Both the position numbers and the translations under genes were made by a program. The notes beneath the pieces were generated by a model. The model searched no databases. It was not told the DNA's origin and was given only the letters and a program-made list of their open reading frames with translations. Source: Streptomyces sp. PCS3-D2 (GTDB lineage: Bacteria > Actinomycetota > Actinomycetes > Streptomycetales > Streptomycetaceae). Taken from it: 64,000 bases of DNA. This document shows positions 57,751-64,000 of the stretch, piece by piece. How positions within the stretch are numbered: the first letter of the stretch is position 1; each line of letters opens with the position of its first letter. Location of the stretch: positions 2,663,001-2,727,000 of the forward strand of contig NZ_CP097800.1 in assembly GCF_000612545.2 (NCBI RefSeq), in the 5' to 3' direction.

Positions 57751-58666
57751 AACGGATCCTCGGGTCCAGGACCGCGTAGAGCAGGTCGACGAGCAGGTTC
57801 GCCAGCAGGAAGACGATGACGAGGATGGTCACGAAGCCGACGACCGTGGGCGAGTTGTTGCGCAGGATGCCCTGGTAGAGCTGGTATCCGACACCGTGGA
57901 TGTTGAAGATCCGCTCGGTGACGATGGCGCCGCCCATCAGGGCGCCGATGTCGGTCCCGATGAAGGTGACGACCGGGATCAGGGAGTTGCGCAGCAGGTG
58001 GCGGGTGACGACCCGGCTGCGGGGCAGGCCCTTGGCGGTGGCGGTGCGCACGTAGTCGGCCCTGACGTTCTCGGCGATGGAGGTGCGGGACAGGCGCGTG
58101 ACGTAGGCGAGGGAGACCAGCGCGAGGACGATGCCGGGCAGGATCAGCTCGTTCAGCGGTGCGTCCGGGGAGACGGTGGGCCTCACCCAGCCCCATTTGA
58201 CGCCGAAGAGGTACTGGAGCAGGTAGCCGGTGACGAAGGTGGGCACCGAGATGACCACGAGGGTGAGCACCAGCACGGAGGTGTCGACGGTCTTGCCTCG
58301 GCGCAGTCCGCTGACCACGCCGAGGGTGATGCCGATGACGATCTCGAAGAAGATCGCGACGAGGGTCAGGCGCAGGGTGACGGGGAAGGCGCTGGCCATC
58401 AGCTCGGTGACGGACTGTCCGTTGAAGGCGGTGCCGAAGTCGCCCTGGAAGATCTGGCCCATGTAGTGGAGGTACTGCTTCCACAGGGGCTGGTCGAGGT
58501 AGAGGTCCTTGCGGATGCGTGCGGCGGTGGCGGGGTCGGGGGCCTTGTCACCGAAGAGGGCCGCGACCGGGTCACCGAGCGCGTACACCATGAAGAAGAT
58601 CAGGAACGTGCTGCCGATGAACACCGGGATCATCTGGAGCAGCCGCCGGATCACATAACGTCCCAT
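57743..58666 (-). CDS. Oligopeptide ABC transporter permease (OppB/DppB), copy 1
   Basis: The product has 307 residues from ATG 58666 (GGAG six bases upstream; ATG 58678 possible). Six membrane segments. The N terminus YVIRRLLQMIPVFIGSTFLIFFMVYALGDP and the EAA loop YVRTATAKGLPRSRVVTRHLLRNSLIPVV are typical. The C terminus VDLLYAVLDPRIRYA is the OppB signature. It follows the binding-protein gene by 70 bases. Confidence 0.93.
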   Translation of the reverse strand: MGRYVIRRLLQMIPVFIGSTFLIFFMVYALGDPVAALFGDKAPDPATAARIRKDLYLDQPLWKQYLHYMGQIFQGDFGTAFNGQSVTELMASAFPVTLRLTLVAIFFEIVIGITLGVVSGLRRGKTVDTSVLVLTLVVISVPTFVTGYLLQYLFGVKWGWVRPTVSPDAPLNELILPGIVLALVSLAYVTRLSRTSIAENVRADYVRTATAKGLPRSRVVTRHLLRNSLIPVVTFIGTDIGALMGGAIVTERIFNIHGVGYQLYQGILRNNSPTVVGFVTILVIVFLLANLLVDLLYAVLDPRIRYA

Positions 58667-58736
58667 GGAGTGCTCCATGCTGTTGGCGGGGCGCGGCGGG
58701 CCCCCGCGAGGCGGGGGCCCGGGATCCGGGTGGGGG

Positions 58737-60365
58737 TCAGTTCACCTTGATCTGGTCGTAGACCGGGACGCTGAACTGGTTGAGGGCCACGTCCTCAAGG
58801 CGCTCGGAGTAACCGGCGCTGCCGTTCTGGTACCAGAGCGGGACGGACGGCATCTGCTCGGCGAGGATCTTCTCCGACTCCTGGAAGCTGGCGATCGCCT
58901 TGGCCGGGTCGTTCTCCCGGTTCGCCTGGTCGACGAGGGCGTCGAACTCCTTGTTGCTGAACTTCCCGTAGTTGGAGGAGGCGCCGGTGTAGTAGAGCGG
59001 CTGCAGGAAGTTCTGGATCAGCGGGTAGTCGGCTTGCCAGCCGGAGCGGAAGGGGCCGGTCAGCCGGTAGCTGCTCTGCTGGTTGCGGAAGTCGGCGAAG
59101 GTGCCGACCGGGTTGACCGTACAGACCGGGCCCTCCCCCAGCGCGTTGTTGACGCTGTTGCACACGGCGTCCATCCAGTCCCGGTGCGATCCGGTGTCCA
59201 CGTTGGAGGTCAGCGTGACCTTGCCGCCGGGGAGCCCGCCGCCCTCCTGGATGAGCTTCTTGGCCTCGGCCGGGTCGTAGACGCAGGCGTCGCCGCAGGC
59301 CGTGGCGGAGAAGCCGCCCTTCTCGCCGAGGGCGGGTGAGGTCCAGTCCTTGGCGGGGGTCCGGGTCTCCCGGAAGATCTGCCGGGTGATCTCGTCCCGG
59401 TTGATGGCCCGCGAGATGCCCTGGCGGACCTTCTCCATGCCCGGCTTGTTCCACTGCGGGTCGTACAGCGGGAAGGTGAGCGTCTGGATGATGAGGGCCG
59501 GCTGGTTGATGTACCGGTCCCCGAGGTCGTTCTTGACGTTCTTCAGCTGCTGTGCGGGGACGTCGTCGACGAGGTCGAGGTTGCCGGAGATCAGGTCGGT
59601 GTAGGCGGTGTTGTTGTCGGTGTAGACCTTCAGATCCACGCCGCCGTTCTGCGCCTTGTCCTCACCGGGGTAGCCGTCCCACGTCCGCAGCTTCATGCCG
59701 GTGCCCTTGGTGTACGAGTCCACCGTGTACGGGCCGTTGCCGATCGGCTTGTCCAGCCATCCGGCGCGGTCGGTGAAGAAGGCCTTGGGCAGCGGGGAGA
59801 AGGCCTGGTAGCCGAGGGTCTCCGGCCAGGTGGAGAACGTGTCCTTGAGGGCGACGGTGAAGGTCCTGGGGTCCTTGACCACCAGTCCGGACATCGTCGT
59901 GGCCTTGGGCTCCCCGGACGCCGGGTGCACGTCGTCGTAGCCGACGATGTCGGAGAAGAACGGCGAGTTGTTCTGCTTGTTGCGCACGTCCGCGCCGTAG
60001 TTCCAGGCGTCCACGAAGGACTGCGCGGTGACCGGCTCGTCGTTGCTGAACGTCCAGCCGTCCTTCAGCGTGACGGTGAAGTTCCGGCTGTCCGTCGTCT
60101 GGATGGACTCGGCGAGCATGTTCTTGGCCTCGCCGGTCTTGGGGTCGTAGCGCTTGAGGCCGCGGAAGAGCATGTCGAGGACCTTGCCGCCCTGCACCTC
60201 GTTGGTGTTGGCGGGCTCCAGCGGGTTCTGCGGGTCACCCCACGACGAGCTGATGATTCCCGCCTCGCCGCCTCCGCCGCTGTCGCTCCCGCCGCCGCAG
60301 GCCGTCGCCGCGAGGGCGACGGCCACCGCACATGCGGCCCATTTGGCGTGGGTGGCTCCGCGCAT
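58737..60365 (-). CDS. Oligopeptide-binding lipoprotein (solute-binding protein family 5)
   Basis: About 542 residues from ATG 60365 (GGAGG eight bases upstream). A lipoprotein signal (AACAVAVALAATAC with lipobox Cys, then a Gly/Ser linker) anchors it outside. SBP_bac_5 features: GKVLDMLFRGLKRYDPKTGEAKNMLAESI, FTVTLKDGWTFSNDEPVTAQSFVDAWNYG, VRQGISRAINRDEITRQIF and the C-terminal VPLWYQNGSAGYSERLEDV. It is the first gene of operon 1 and hands peptides to the permeases. In Streptomyces such peptide uptake systems include BldK, which takes up a developmental signal; this may be a paralogue. Confidence 0.93.
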   Translation of the reverse strand: MRGATHAKWAACAVAVALAATACGGGSDSGGGGEAGIISSSWGDPQNPLEPANTNEVQGGKVLDMLFRGLKRYDPKTGEAKNMLAESIQTTDSRNFTVTLKDGWTFSNDEPVTAQSFVDAWNYGADVRNKQNNSPFFSDIVGYDDVHPASGEPKATTMSGLVVKDPRTFTVALKDTFSTWPETLGYQAFSPLPKAFFTDRAGWLDKPIGNGPYTVDSYTKGTGMKLRTWDGYPGEDKAQNGGVDLKVYTDNNTAYTDLISGNLDLVDDVPAQQLKNVKNDLGDRYINQPALIIQTLTFPLYDPQWNKPGMEKVRQGISRAINRDEITRQIFRETRTPAKDWTSPALGEKGGFSATACGDACVYDPAEAKKLIQEGGGLPGGKVTLTSNVDTGSHRDWMDAVCNSVNNALGEGPVCTVNPVGTFADFRNQQSSYRLTGPFRSGWQADYPLIQNFLQPLYYTGASSNYGKFSNKEFDALVDQANRENDPAKAIASFQESEKILAEQMPSVPLWYQNGSAGYSERLEDVALNQFSVPVYDQIKVN

Positions 60366-60582
60366 GGAGTGCCTCCTATGGCTCCCAAGACTCACTTAGG
60401 GGCCAATGTCACCCTATGAGGGGTGTCGCACACGCACGGTTGGACCGATTGCACCGGCGCGTCCCGCCCCTGTCACCCCTGGGGGTGCAAAGCCGGCGGG
60501 GGTGGCGGCGCGGCGTACGCAAAAGGGCCGGCCCCCGGCGCTGTGAGGCGCCGGGGGCCGGCCGTGGGGTCGAGCGGGTGCG
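60366..60582. promoter_or_regulatory. Promoter region of operon 1 binding-protein gene
   Basis: 217 bases between the end of operon 2 and the start of operon 1. It holds the terminator at 60526-60563 and must hold the operon 1 promoter in the remaining 160 bases. On the minus strand TCATAGGGT near 60413 is only a weak -10 candidate. Confidence 0.35.
60526..60563. terminator. 16-bp hairpin terminator of the second transporter operon
   Basis: 60526-60541 pairs perfectly with 60548-60563 around a six-base loop; on the minus strand the stem is followed by TTTTGCG (A4 at 60521-60524). It ends operon 2 upstream of the binding-protein promoter. Confidence 0.82.
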
Positions 60583-61635
60583 TCAGACGGCCAGAATGGC
60601 CTTCTCCTCGGCGAAGTGGCACGCGGACTCGTGCGCCGCCAGGCTGTCGACGCCCTTGAAGCGCTCCGGGATCGCCAGCAGCGGCTCCTCGGTGGAGCAC
60701 TTGTCCTGGGCCTTCCAGCAGCGGGTGCGGAAGCGGCAGCCCGACGGCGGGTTGGCCGGGGACGGGACGTCACCGGTGAGGATGATGCGCTCGCGGGACT
60801 CGCGGACCTCCGGGTCCGGGACCGGGACCGCCGACAGCAGCGCCTGGGTGTAGGGGTGCGTCGGGTGGTCGTAGATCTGCGCGTCGGTGCCGATCTCGGC
60901 CATCTTGCCGAGGTACATGACGCCGACCCGGTCGGAGATGTGCCGGACGATCGAGAGGTCGTGCGCGATGAAGATGTAGGACAGGTTGAACTCGTCCTGG
61001 AGCTTCTCCATCAGGTTGATGACCTGCGCCTGCACCGACACGTCGAGCGCGGACACCGGCTCGTCGCAGATGATGATCTCCGGGTTGAGCGCGAGGCCGC
61101 GGGCGATGCCGATGCGCTGGCGCTGACCGCCGGAGAACTGGTGCGGGTACCGGTTGATGTACTCCGGGTTCAGGCCCACGACGTCCAGGAGCTCCTGGAC
61201 CTTGCGGCGCCGGTCGCCCTTCGGGGCCACCTCCGGGTGGATCTCGAAGGTCTCCCCGATGATGTCGCCGACCGTCATGCGCGGGTTCAGCGAGGTGTAC
61301 GGGTCCTGGAACACCATCTGGATGTTGCGGCGGACGGCCTTCAGCGCGCGCCCGGACAGCTTGGTGATGTCCTGGCCCTTGTAGAAGACCTCGCCCGCGG
61401 TGGCGCGCTCCAGGTTCATCAGGAGCTTGGCGACCGTGGACTTGCCGCAGCCGGACTCGCCCACGATGCCCAGGGTCTCGCCCTGGTACAGGTCGAAGGA
61501 CACGCCGTCGACGGCCTTGACCGCGCCGACCTGCTTCTTGAACAGGATGCCCTGGGTGAGCGGGAAGTGCTTGACCAGGTTGCGGACCTGGAGGATCGGC
61601 TCGCGCTCGGTGTTCGTCTTGCTGAGCTCAGCCAT
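60583..61635 (-). CDS. Oligopeptide ABC transporter ATP-binding protein (OppF/DppF), copy 2
   Basis: The product has 350 residues from ATG 61635, overlapping the upstream ATPase by 8 bases, exactly as in copy 1. Walker [10 protein letters not shown], signature [18 protein letters not shown], Walker [16 protein letters not shown]-loop [12 protein letters not shown]. The Cys residues for an Fe-S cluster are in [16 protein letters not shown] and SACHF. It differs from copy 1 mainly at both ends of the protein; the middle is nearly identical at DNA level. Confidence 0.93.
   Translation of the reverse strand: MAELSKTNTEREPILQVRNLVKHFPLTQGILFKKQVGAVKAVDGVSFDLYQGETLGIVGESGCGKSTVAKLLMNLERATAGEVFYKGQDITKLSGRALKAVRRNIQMVFQDPYTSLNPRMTVGDIIGETFEIHPEVAPKGDRRRKVQELLDVVGLNPEYINRYPHQFSGGQRQRIGIARGLALNPEIIICDEPVSALDVSVQAQVINLMEKLQDEFNLSYIFIAHDLSIVRHISDRVGVMYLGKMAEIGTDAQIYDHPTHPYTQALLSAVPVPDPEVRESRERIILTGDVPSPANPPSGCRFRTRCWKAQDKCSTEEPLLAIPERFKGVDSLAAHESACHFAEEKAILAV
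61094..61350. repeat. Near-identical DNA shared by the two dppF genes (copy 2 side)
   Basis: 61094-61233 and 61252-61350 match 55228-55367 and 55386-55484 exactly. Confidence 0.92.
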
Positions 61636-62719
61636 GGATCTGGTCCTTCCAGAAGTGGCACGCGCTCCCGCGGCCGGGCAGTTCGGTGCCGTCCTGCTCG
61701 GTGACCGGGTGCAGGACCGGGATCTCCGTACGGCAGATGTCCTGCGCCTTGGGGCACCGGGGGCTGAAGGCACAGCCCGTCGGGATGCGGAGCAGGTTGG
61801 GCGGCAGGCCCTTGATCGCGTACAGCTCCTGGCCCTTCTGGTCCAGGCGCGGGATCGAGTCCAGCAGACCCCGGGTGTACGGGTGCGAGGGGCGCTTGTA
61901 GATCTCGTGGACCGGAGCGGTCTCGACGATCCGGCCGGCGTACATGACCGCGATCTTGTCCGCGACGTCGGCGACCACGCCGAGGTCGTGGGTGATCAGG
62001 ATCAGACCCATGTTCATCTCGCGCTGGAGCTCCGCGAGCAGGTCCATGACCTGGGCCTGGACGGTCACGTCGAGAGCCGTGGTGGGCTCGTCGGCGATGA
62101 TCAGGTCCGGCTCCAGGGCCAGCGCCATGGCGATCATGATGCGCTGGCGCATACCGCCGGAGAACTGGTGCGGGTAGTCGCCCACGCGCGCCTTCGCGGC
62201 GGGGATCTTCACGCGGTCCATGAGCTCGATGGCCTTGGCCTTCGAGTCCTTCTTGGACATGCCGCGGTGGACCCGGAACATCTCGCCGAGCTGGTCGCCC
62301 ACCGAGTAGACCGGGTTCAGGGAGGACAGCGCGTCCTGGAAGATCATCGCCATCTTGTCGCCGCGGAGCTTGCGGCGCTCCTCGTCGGACATCTTGAGGA
62401 TGTCCCTGCCGTGGAAGCGCACCTCGCCGCCCGCTACGCGCCCGGGCGGGCTGTCGAGGATGCCCATGATCGCCTGCGCGGTGACGGACTTGCCGGAGCC
62501 CGACTCGCCGAGCACGGCGAGGGTCTCGCCGGCGCTGACGCTGTAGCTCACGCCGTTGACGGCCTTGGCGACCCCGTCACGGGTCTTGAACTCGACCTGG
62601 AGGTTGTCCACCTCCAGCAGCGGCGTTGCGGACCCGCCGCCCGTCTCCGCAACGCTGAGAATCTCCGACGTCGTCACGCCGCCACCTTCGTCCTGCTTGC
62701 TGATGTTGTCTCGGAGCAT
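61628..62719 (-). CDS. Oligopeptide ABC transporter ATP-binding protein (OppD/DppD), copy 2
   Basis: About 363 residues from ATG 62719; a GTG at 62677 with AAGG upstream is an alternative that removes 14 residues. Walker [14 protein letters not shown]-loop [14 protein letters not shown], signature [18 protein letters not shown], Walker [15 protein letters not shown]. Compared with copy 1 it has an additional N-terminal about 25 residues. Cysteines in GCAFSPRCPKAQDIC and SACHF match the Fe-S pattern. It lies nine bases downstream of the permease gene. Confidence 0.93.
   Translation of the reverse strand: MLRDNISKQDEGGGVTTSEILSVAETGGGSATPLLEVDNLQVEFKTRDGVAKAVNGVSYSVSAGETLAVLGESGSGKSVTAQAIMGILDSPPGRVAGGEVRFHGRDILKMSDEERRKLRGDKMAMIFQDALSSLNPVYSVGDQLGEMFRVHRGMSKKDSKAKAIELMDRVKIPAAKARVGDYPHQFSGGMRQRIMIAMALALEPDLIIADEPTTALDVTVQAQVMDLLAELQREMNMGLILITHDLGVVADVADKIAVMYAGRIVETAPVHEIYKRPSHPYTRGLLDSIPRLDQKGQELYAIKGLPPNLLRIPTGCAFSPRCPKAQDICRTEIPVLHPVTEQDGTELPGRGSACHFWKDQIHG
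61781..62179. repeat. Near-identical DNA shared by the two dppD genes (copy 2 side)
   Basis: 61781-61887, 61938-62014 and 62049-62179 match 55876-55982, 56033-56109 and 56144-56274 exactly. Confidence 0.92.
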
Positions 62720-62728
62720 CGGGCGGCC

Positions 62729-63652
62729 CTACCGCAGCTTCGGGTCGAGCGCGTCGCGCAGGCCGTCGCCGACGAAGGCGAAGCCGAGCACGGTGACGAC
62801 GACGAAGAGGCTCGGGTACAGCCACAGGTAGTCGTGGACCCCGATGAAGGCCTGCCCGGCCGCCAGCATGTTGCCCCACTCCGGCACGTCGACCGGGACA
62901 CCGGCGCCGAGGAACGAGAGCGCCGCGACACCGATGATCGTGGTACCGACGTTGAACGTCGCGTAGACCAGGACCGGGGTCAGCGAGTTGGGCAGGATGT
63001 GGGTGCGGACGATCCGGCCGCCGCTGGCGCCGAGCGCCTTGGCCGCGTGGACGTAGTCCATCTCGCGCACCGACAGGATCGAGCTGCGCAGCAGTCGGGA
63101 GACGGTCGCCCACGAGAAGACCGCGAGCGAGATGATCACCGGGGTGATGCCGCGACCGGTGACGAGGATGATGACGACGGCGCCGATCATCAGCGGGAAC
63201 GCGAGGAAGACGTCCGCGACGCGCATGACGAGGGTGTCGGCGAAGCCGGCGAAGTAGCCGGCGATGGCGCCGAGGGCGACACCGATCAGCACGGCGAAGA
63301 AGATCGAGGCGAGGCCGACGAACATGGCCACGCGGGTACCGGCGATGAGGCGCGAGAACATGTCGCGGCCCAGGGCGTCGGTGCCCATCCAGTGCGTGCC
63401 GTTGGGCGACGCGAGGGTGTTCTCCAGGTCCTGCGCACCGGGGTCGAACGGCGTGAACATGTTGCCGAAGATCGCGGTGATGAACAGCAGACAGATGATC
63501 ACGAGACCGACGACGGCCAGCTTGTTCTGGACGAAGCGGTGGCGGATCTCGCCCCACTGGGTGAGCTGCTTGGGGGTTGCTTCGGGGGCGGCCGGGGTGG
63601 CCGGCACGGGGCTCTCGTCCCCGATCGCCGGGCTCTTGACGAGCTCAGACAT
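62729..63652 (-). CDS. Oligopeptide ABC transporter permease (OppC/DppC), copy 2
   Basis: The product has 307 residues from ATG 63652. A short cytosolic Pro/Ala-rich N terminus, then six membrane segments. Family features: WMGTDALGRDMFSRLIAGTRVAM, the EAA loop YVHAAKALGASGGRIVRTHILPNSLTPVLVYA, and the C-terminal FVGDGLRDALDPKLR. It lacks the long N-terminal extension of copy 1 and is clearly divergent from it, unlike the ATPase pair. Confidence 0.93.
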   Translation of the reverse strand: MSELVKSPAIGDESPVPATPAAPEATPKQLTQWGEIRHRFVQNKLAVVGLVIICLLFITAIFGNMFTPFDPGAQDLENTLASPNGTHWMGTDALGRDMFSRLIAGTRVAMFVGLASIFFAVLIGVALGAIAGYFAGFADTLVMRVADVFLAFPLMIGAVVIILVTGRGITPVIISLAVFSWATVSRLLRSSILSVREMDYVHAAKALGASGGRIVRTHILPNSLTPVLVYATFNVGTTIIGVAALSFLGAGVPVDVPEWGNMLAAGQAFIGVHDYLWLYPSLFVVVTVLGFAFVGDGLRDALDPKLR

Positions 63653-63675
63653 GAGGAAATCCTCCTTGGGGGCGG

Positions 63676-64000
63676 TCAGCTGAGGCGGATACGCGGGTCG
63701 AGGGCCGCGTACAGCAGGTCCACGATGAGGCTGAGGACGACGAAGATGGCGACGCTGTAGGTCACCACACCGATCACGATCGGGTTGTTCTGCTGCTGGA
63801 TCGCCTGGACCAGTGCCAGACCGACACCGTCCCAGTTGAAGATCGCCTCGGTGATGAGCGCGCCACCGAGAAGTGCGCCGAACGAGATGCCCAGGTAGGT
63901 GACGACCGGGATGGAGGAGTTGCGGAGCACGTGCTTGAAGAGCACGCGGCGGCGCGGAAGTCCCTTGGCCACGGCGGTCTTCACGTAGTCGGCGCGCAGC
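63676..64000 (-). CDS. Oligopeptide ABC transporter permease (OppB/DppB), copy 2 (5' end beyond window)
   Basis: Only the last 107 codons plus the stop lie in the window; the start is beyond the right edge. The EAA loop (KTAVAKGLPRRRVLFKHVLRNSSIPVV) and the C-terminal VDLLYAALDPRIRLS are clear. It precedes the DppC-like gene by 23 bases. The binding-protein gene of this operon is presumably further upstream. Confidence 0.93.
   Translation of the reverse strand, partial: LRADYVKTAVAKGLPRRRVLFKHVLRNSSIPVVTYLGISFGALLGGALITEAIFNWDGVGLALVQAIQQQNNPIVIGVVTYSVAIFVVLSLIVDLLYAALDPRIRLS

Noticed and set aside
54678-64000. Assigning either peptide transporter as the developmental BldK system
   Set aside because: In the bldK order I recall, the binding protein lies between the two permeases. 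Operon 1 has it first, and operon 2 has adjacent permeases with its upstream end missing. Paralogy is likely but identity cannot be fixed from this window.
1-64000. CRISPR arrays, tRNA or rRNA genes, insertion sequences, prophage
   Set aside because: Reading through all intergenic gaps showed no regularly spaced repeats, cloverleaf-like segments, transposase or phage genes.

Overview
This is a chromosomal window from a high-GC actinobacterium, almost certainly Streptomyces or a close relative. The GC content is very high, with strong third-position bias and frequent GTG starts. The families present fit this: mycothiol deacetylase MshB, a SigE/anti-sigma/HtrA/TatB module, actinobacterial DUF3107, DUF3117, DUF3152 and DUF6758 proteins, and a spherulin-4-type protein. 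No rRNA, tRNA, CRISPR array, prophage or insertion sequence was seen. The window looks like core chromosome with a few lineage-specific insertions.

Layout. (1) 1-5.0 kb: two UvrD-family helicase-nucleases resembling mycobacterial AdnA/AdnB (the second is cut by the left edge), preceded by an alkyltransferase-like protein with Trp in place of the catalytic Cys. (2) 5.2-9.7 kb: a membrane flippase-like protein with an embedded kinase-like domain, and a secreted TAP-like hydrolase lipoprotein. (3) 9.8-18.4 kb: moeZ, then a compact four-gene set (PelF-like glycosyltransferase, membrane protein, sugar epimerase, spherulin-4-type hydrolase) that looks like an extracellular polysaccharide locus. Next come a metzincin-like DUF3152 protein and an alpha/beta hydrolase. 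(4) 18.5-25.4 kb: TetR regulator, DUF3107, ferritin-like protein, DEAD-box RNA helicase, hydrolase and MarC protein. (5) 25.5-34.9 kb: PHP phosphoesterase, DUF6758, SUFU-domain protein, CorA with a long leader, LppX-like lipoprotein, a soluble MgtE_N/CBS protein, DUF1003 and Mrp. (6) 35-38.6 kb: sigE - anti-sigma - htrA - tatB, all on the minus strand, with a divergent O-methyltransferase. (7) 39.3-48.5 kb: PAP2-like protein, DUF3117, enoyl-CoA hydratase, TagA, DivIVA-like protein, FolP2-type protein, LOG protein, DapE, two exported proteins, DapC and ferredoxin. (8) 48.6-54.3 kb: GNAT, SirB1-like protein, a membrane-anchored PG_binding_4 protein, DUF6113, MshB and a small membrane protein. 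(9) 54.7 kb to the end: two tandem paralogous oligopeptide ABC transporter operons; the second runs off the right edge.

Two blocks recall gene orders I know from Mycobacterium tuberculosis. Positions 1-23.5 kb resemble Rv3202c-Rv3211 (adnA/B, ATL, moeB1, DUF3152, TetR, DUF3107, ferritin-like, rhlE). Positions 28-54 kb resemble Rv1170-Rv1239c in scattered order (mshB, fdxC-dapC, dapE, LOG, folP2, DivIVA-like, tagA, DUF3117, O-MT, sigE-rseA-htrA-tatB, mrp, MgtE_N protein, corA). Against that background the polysaccharide-like cassette between moeZ and DUF3152 stands out as an insertion.

Convergent gene pairs are usually separated by strong perfect hairpins. Co-directional pairs often overlap by 4 bases (GTGA/ATGA), which points to translational coupling.
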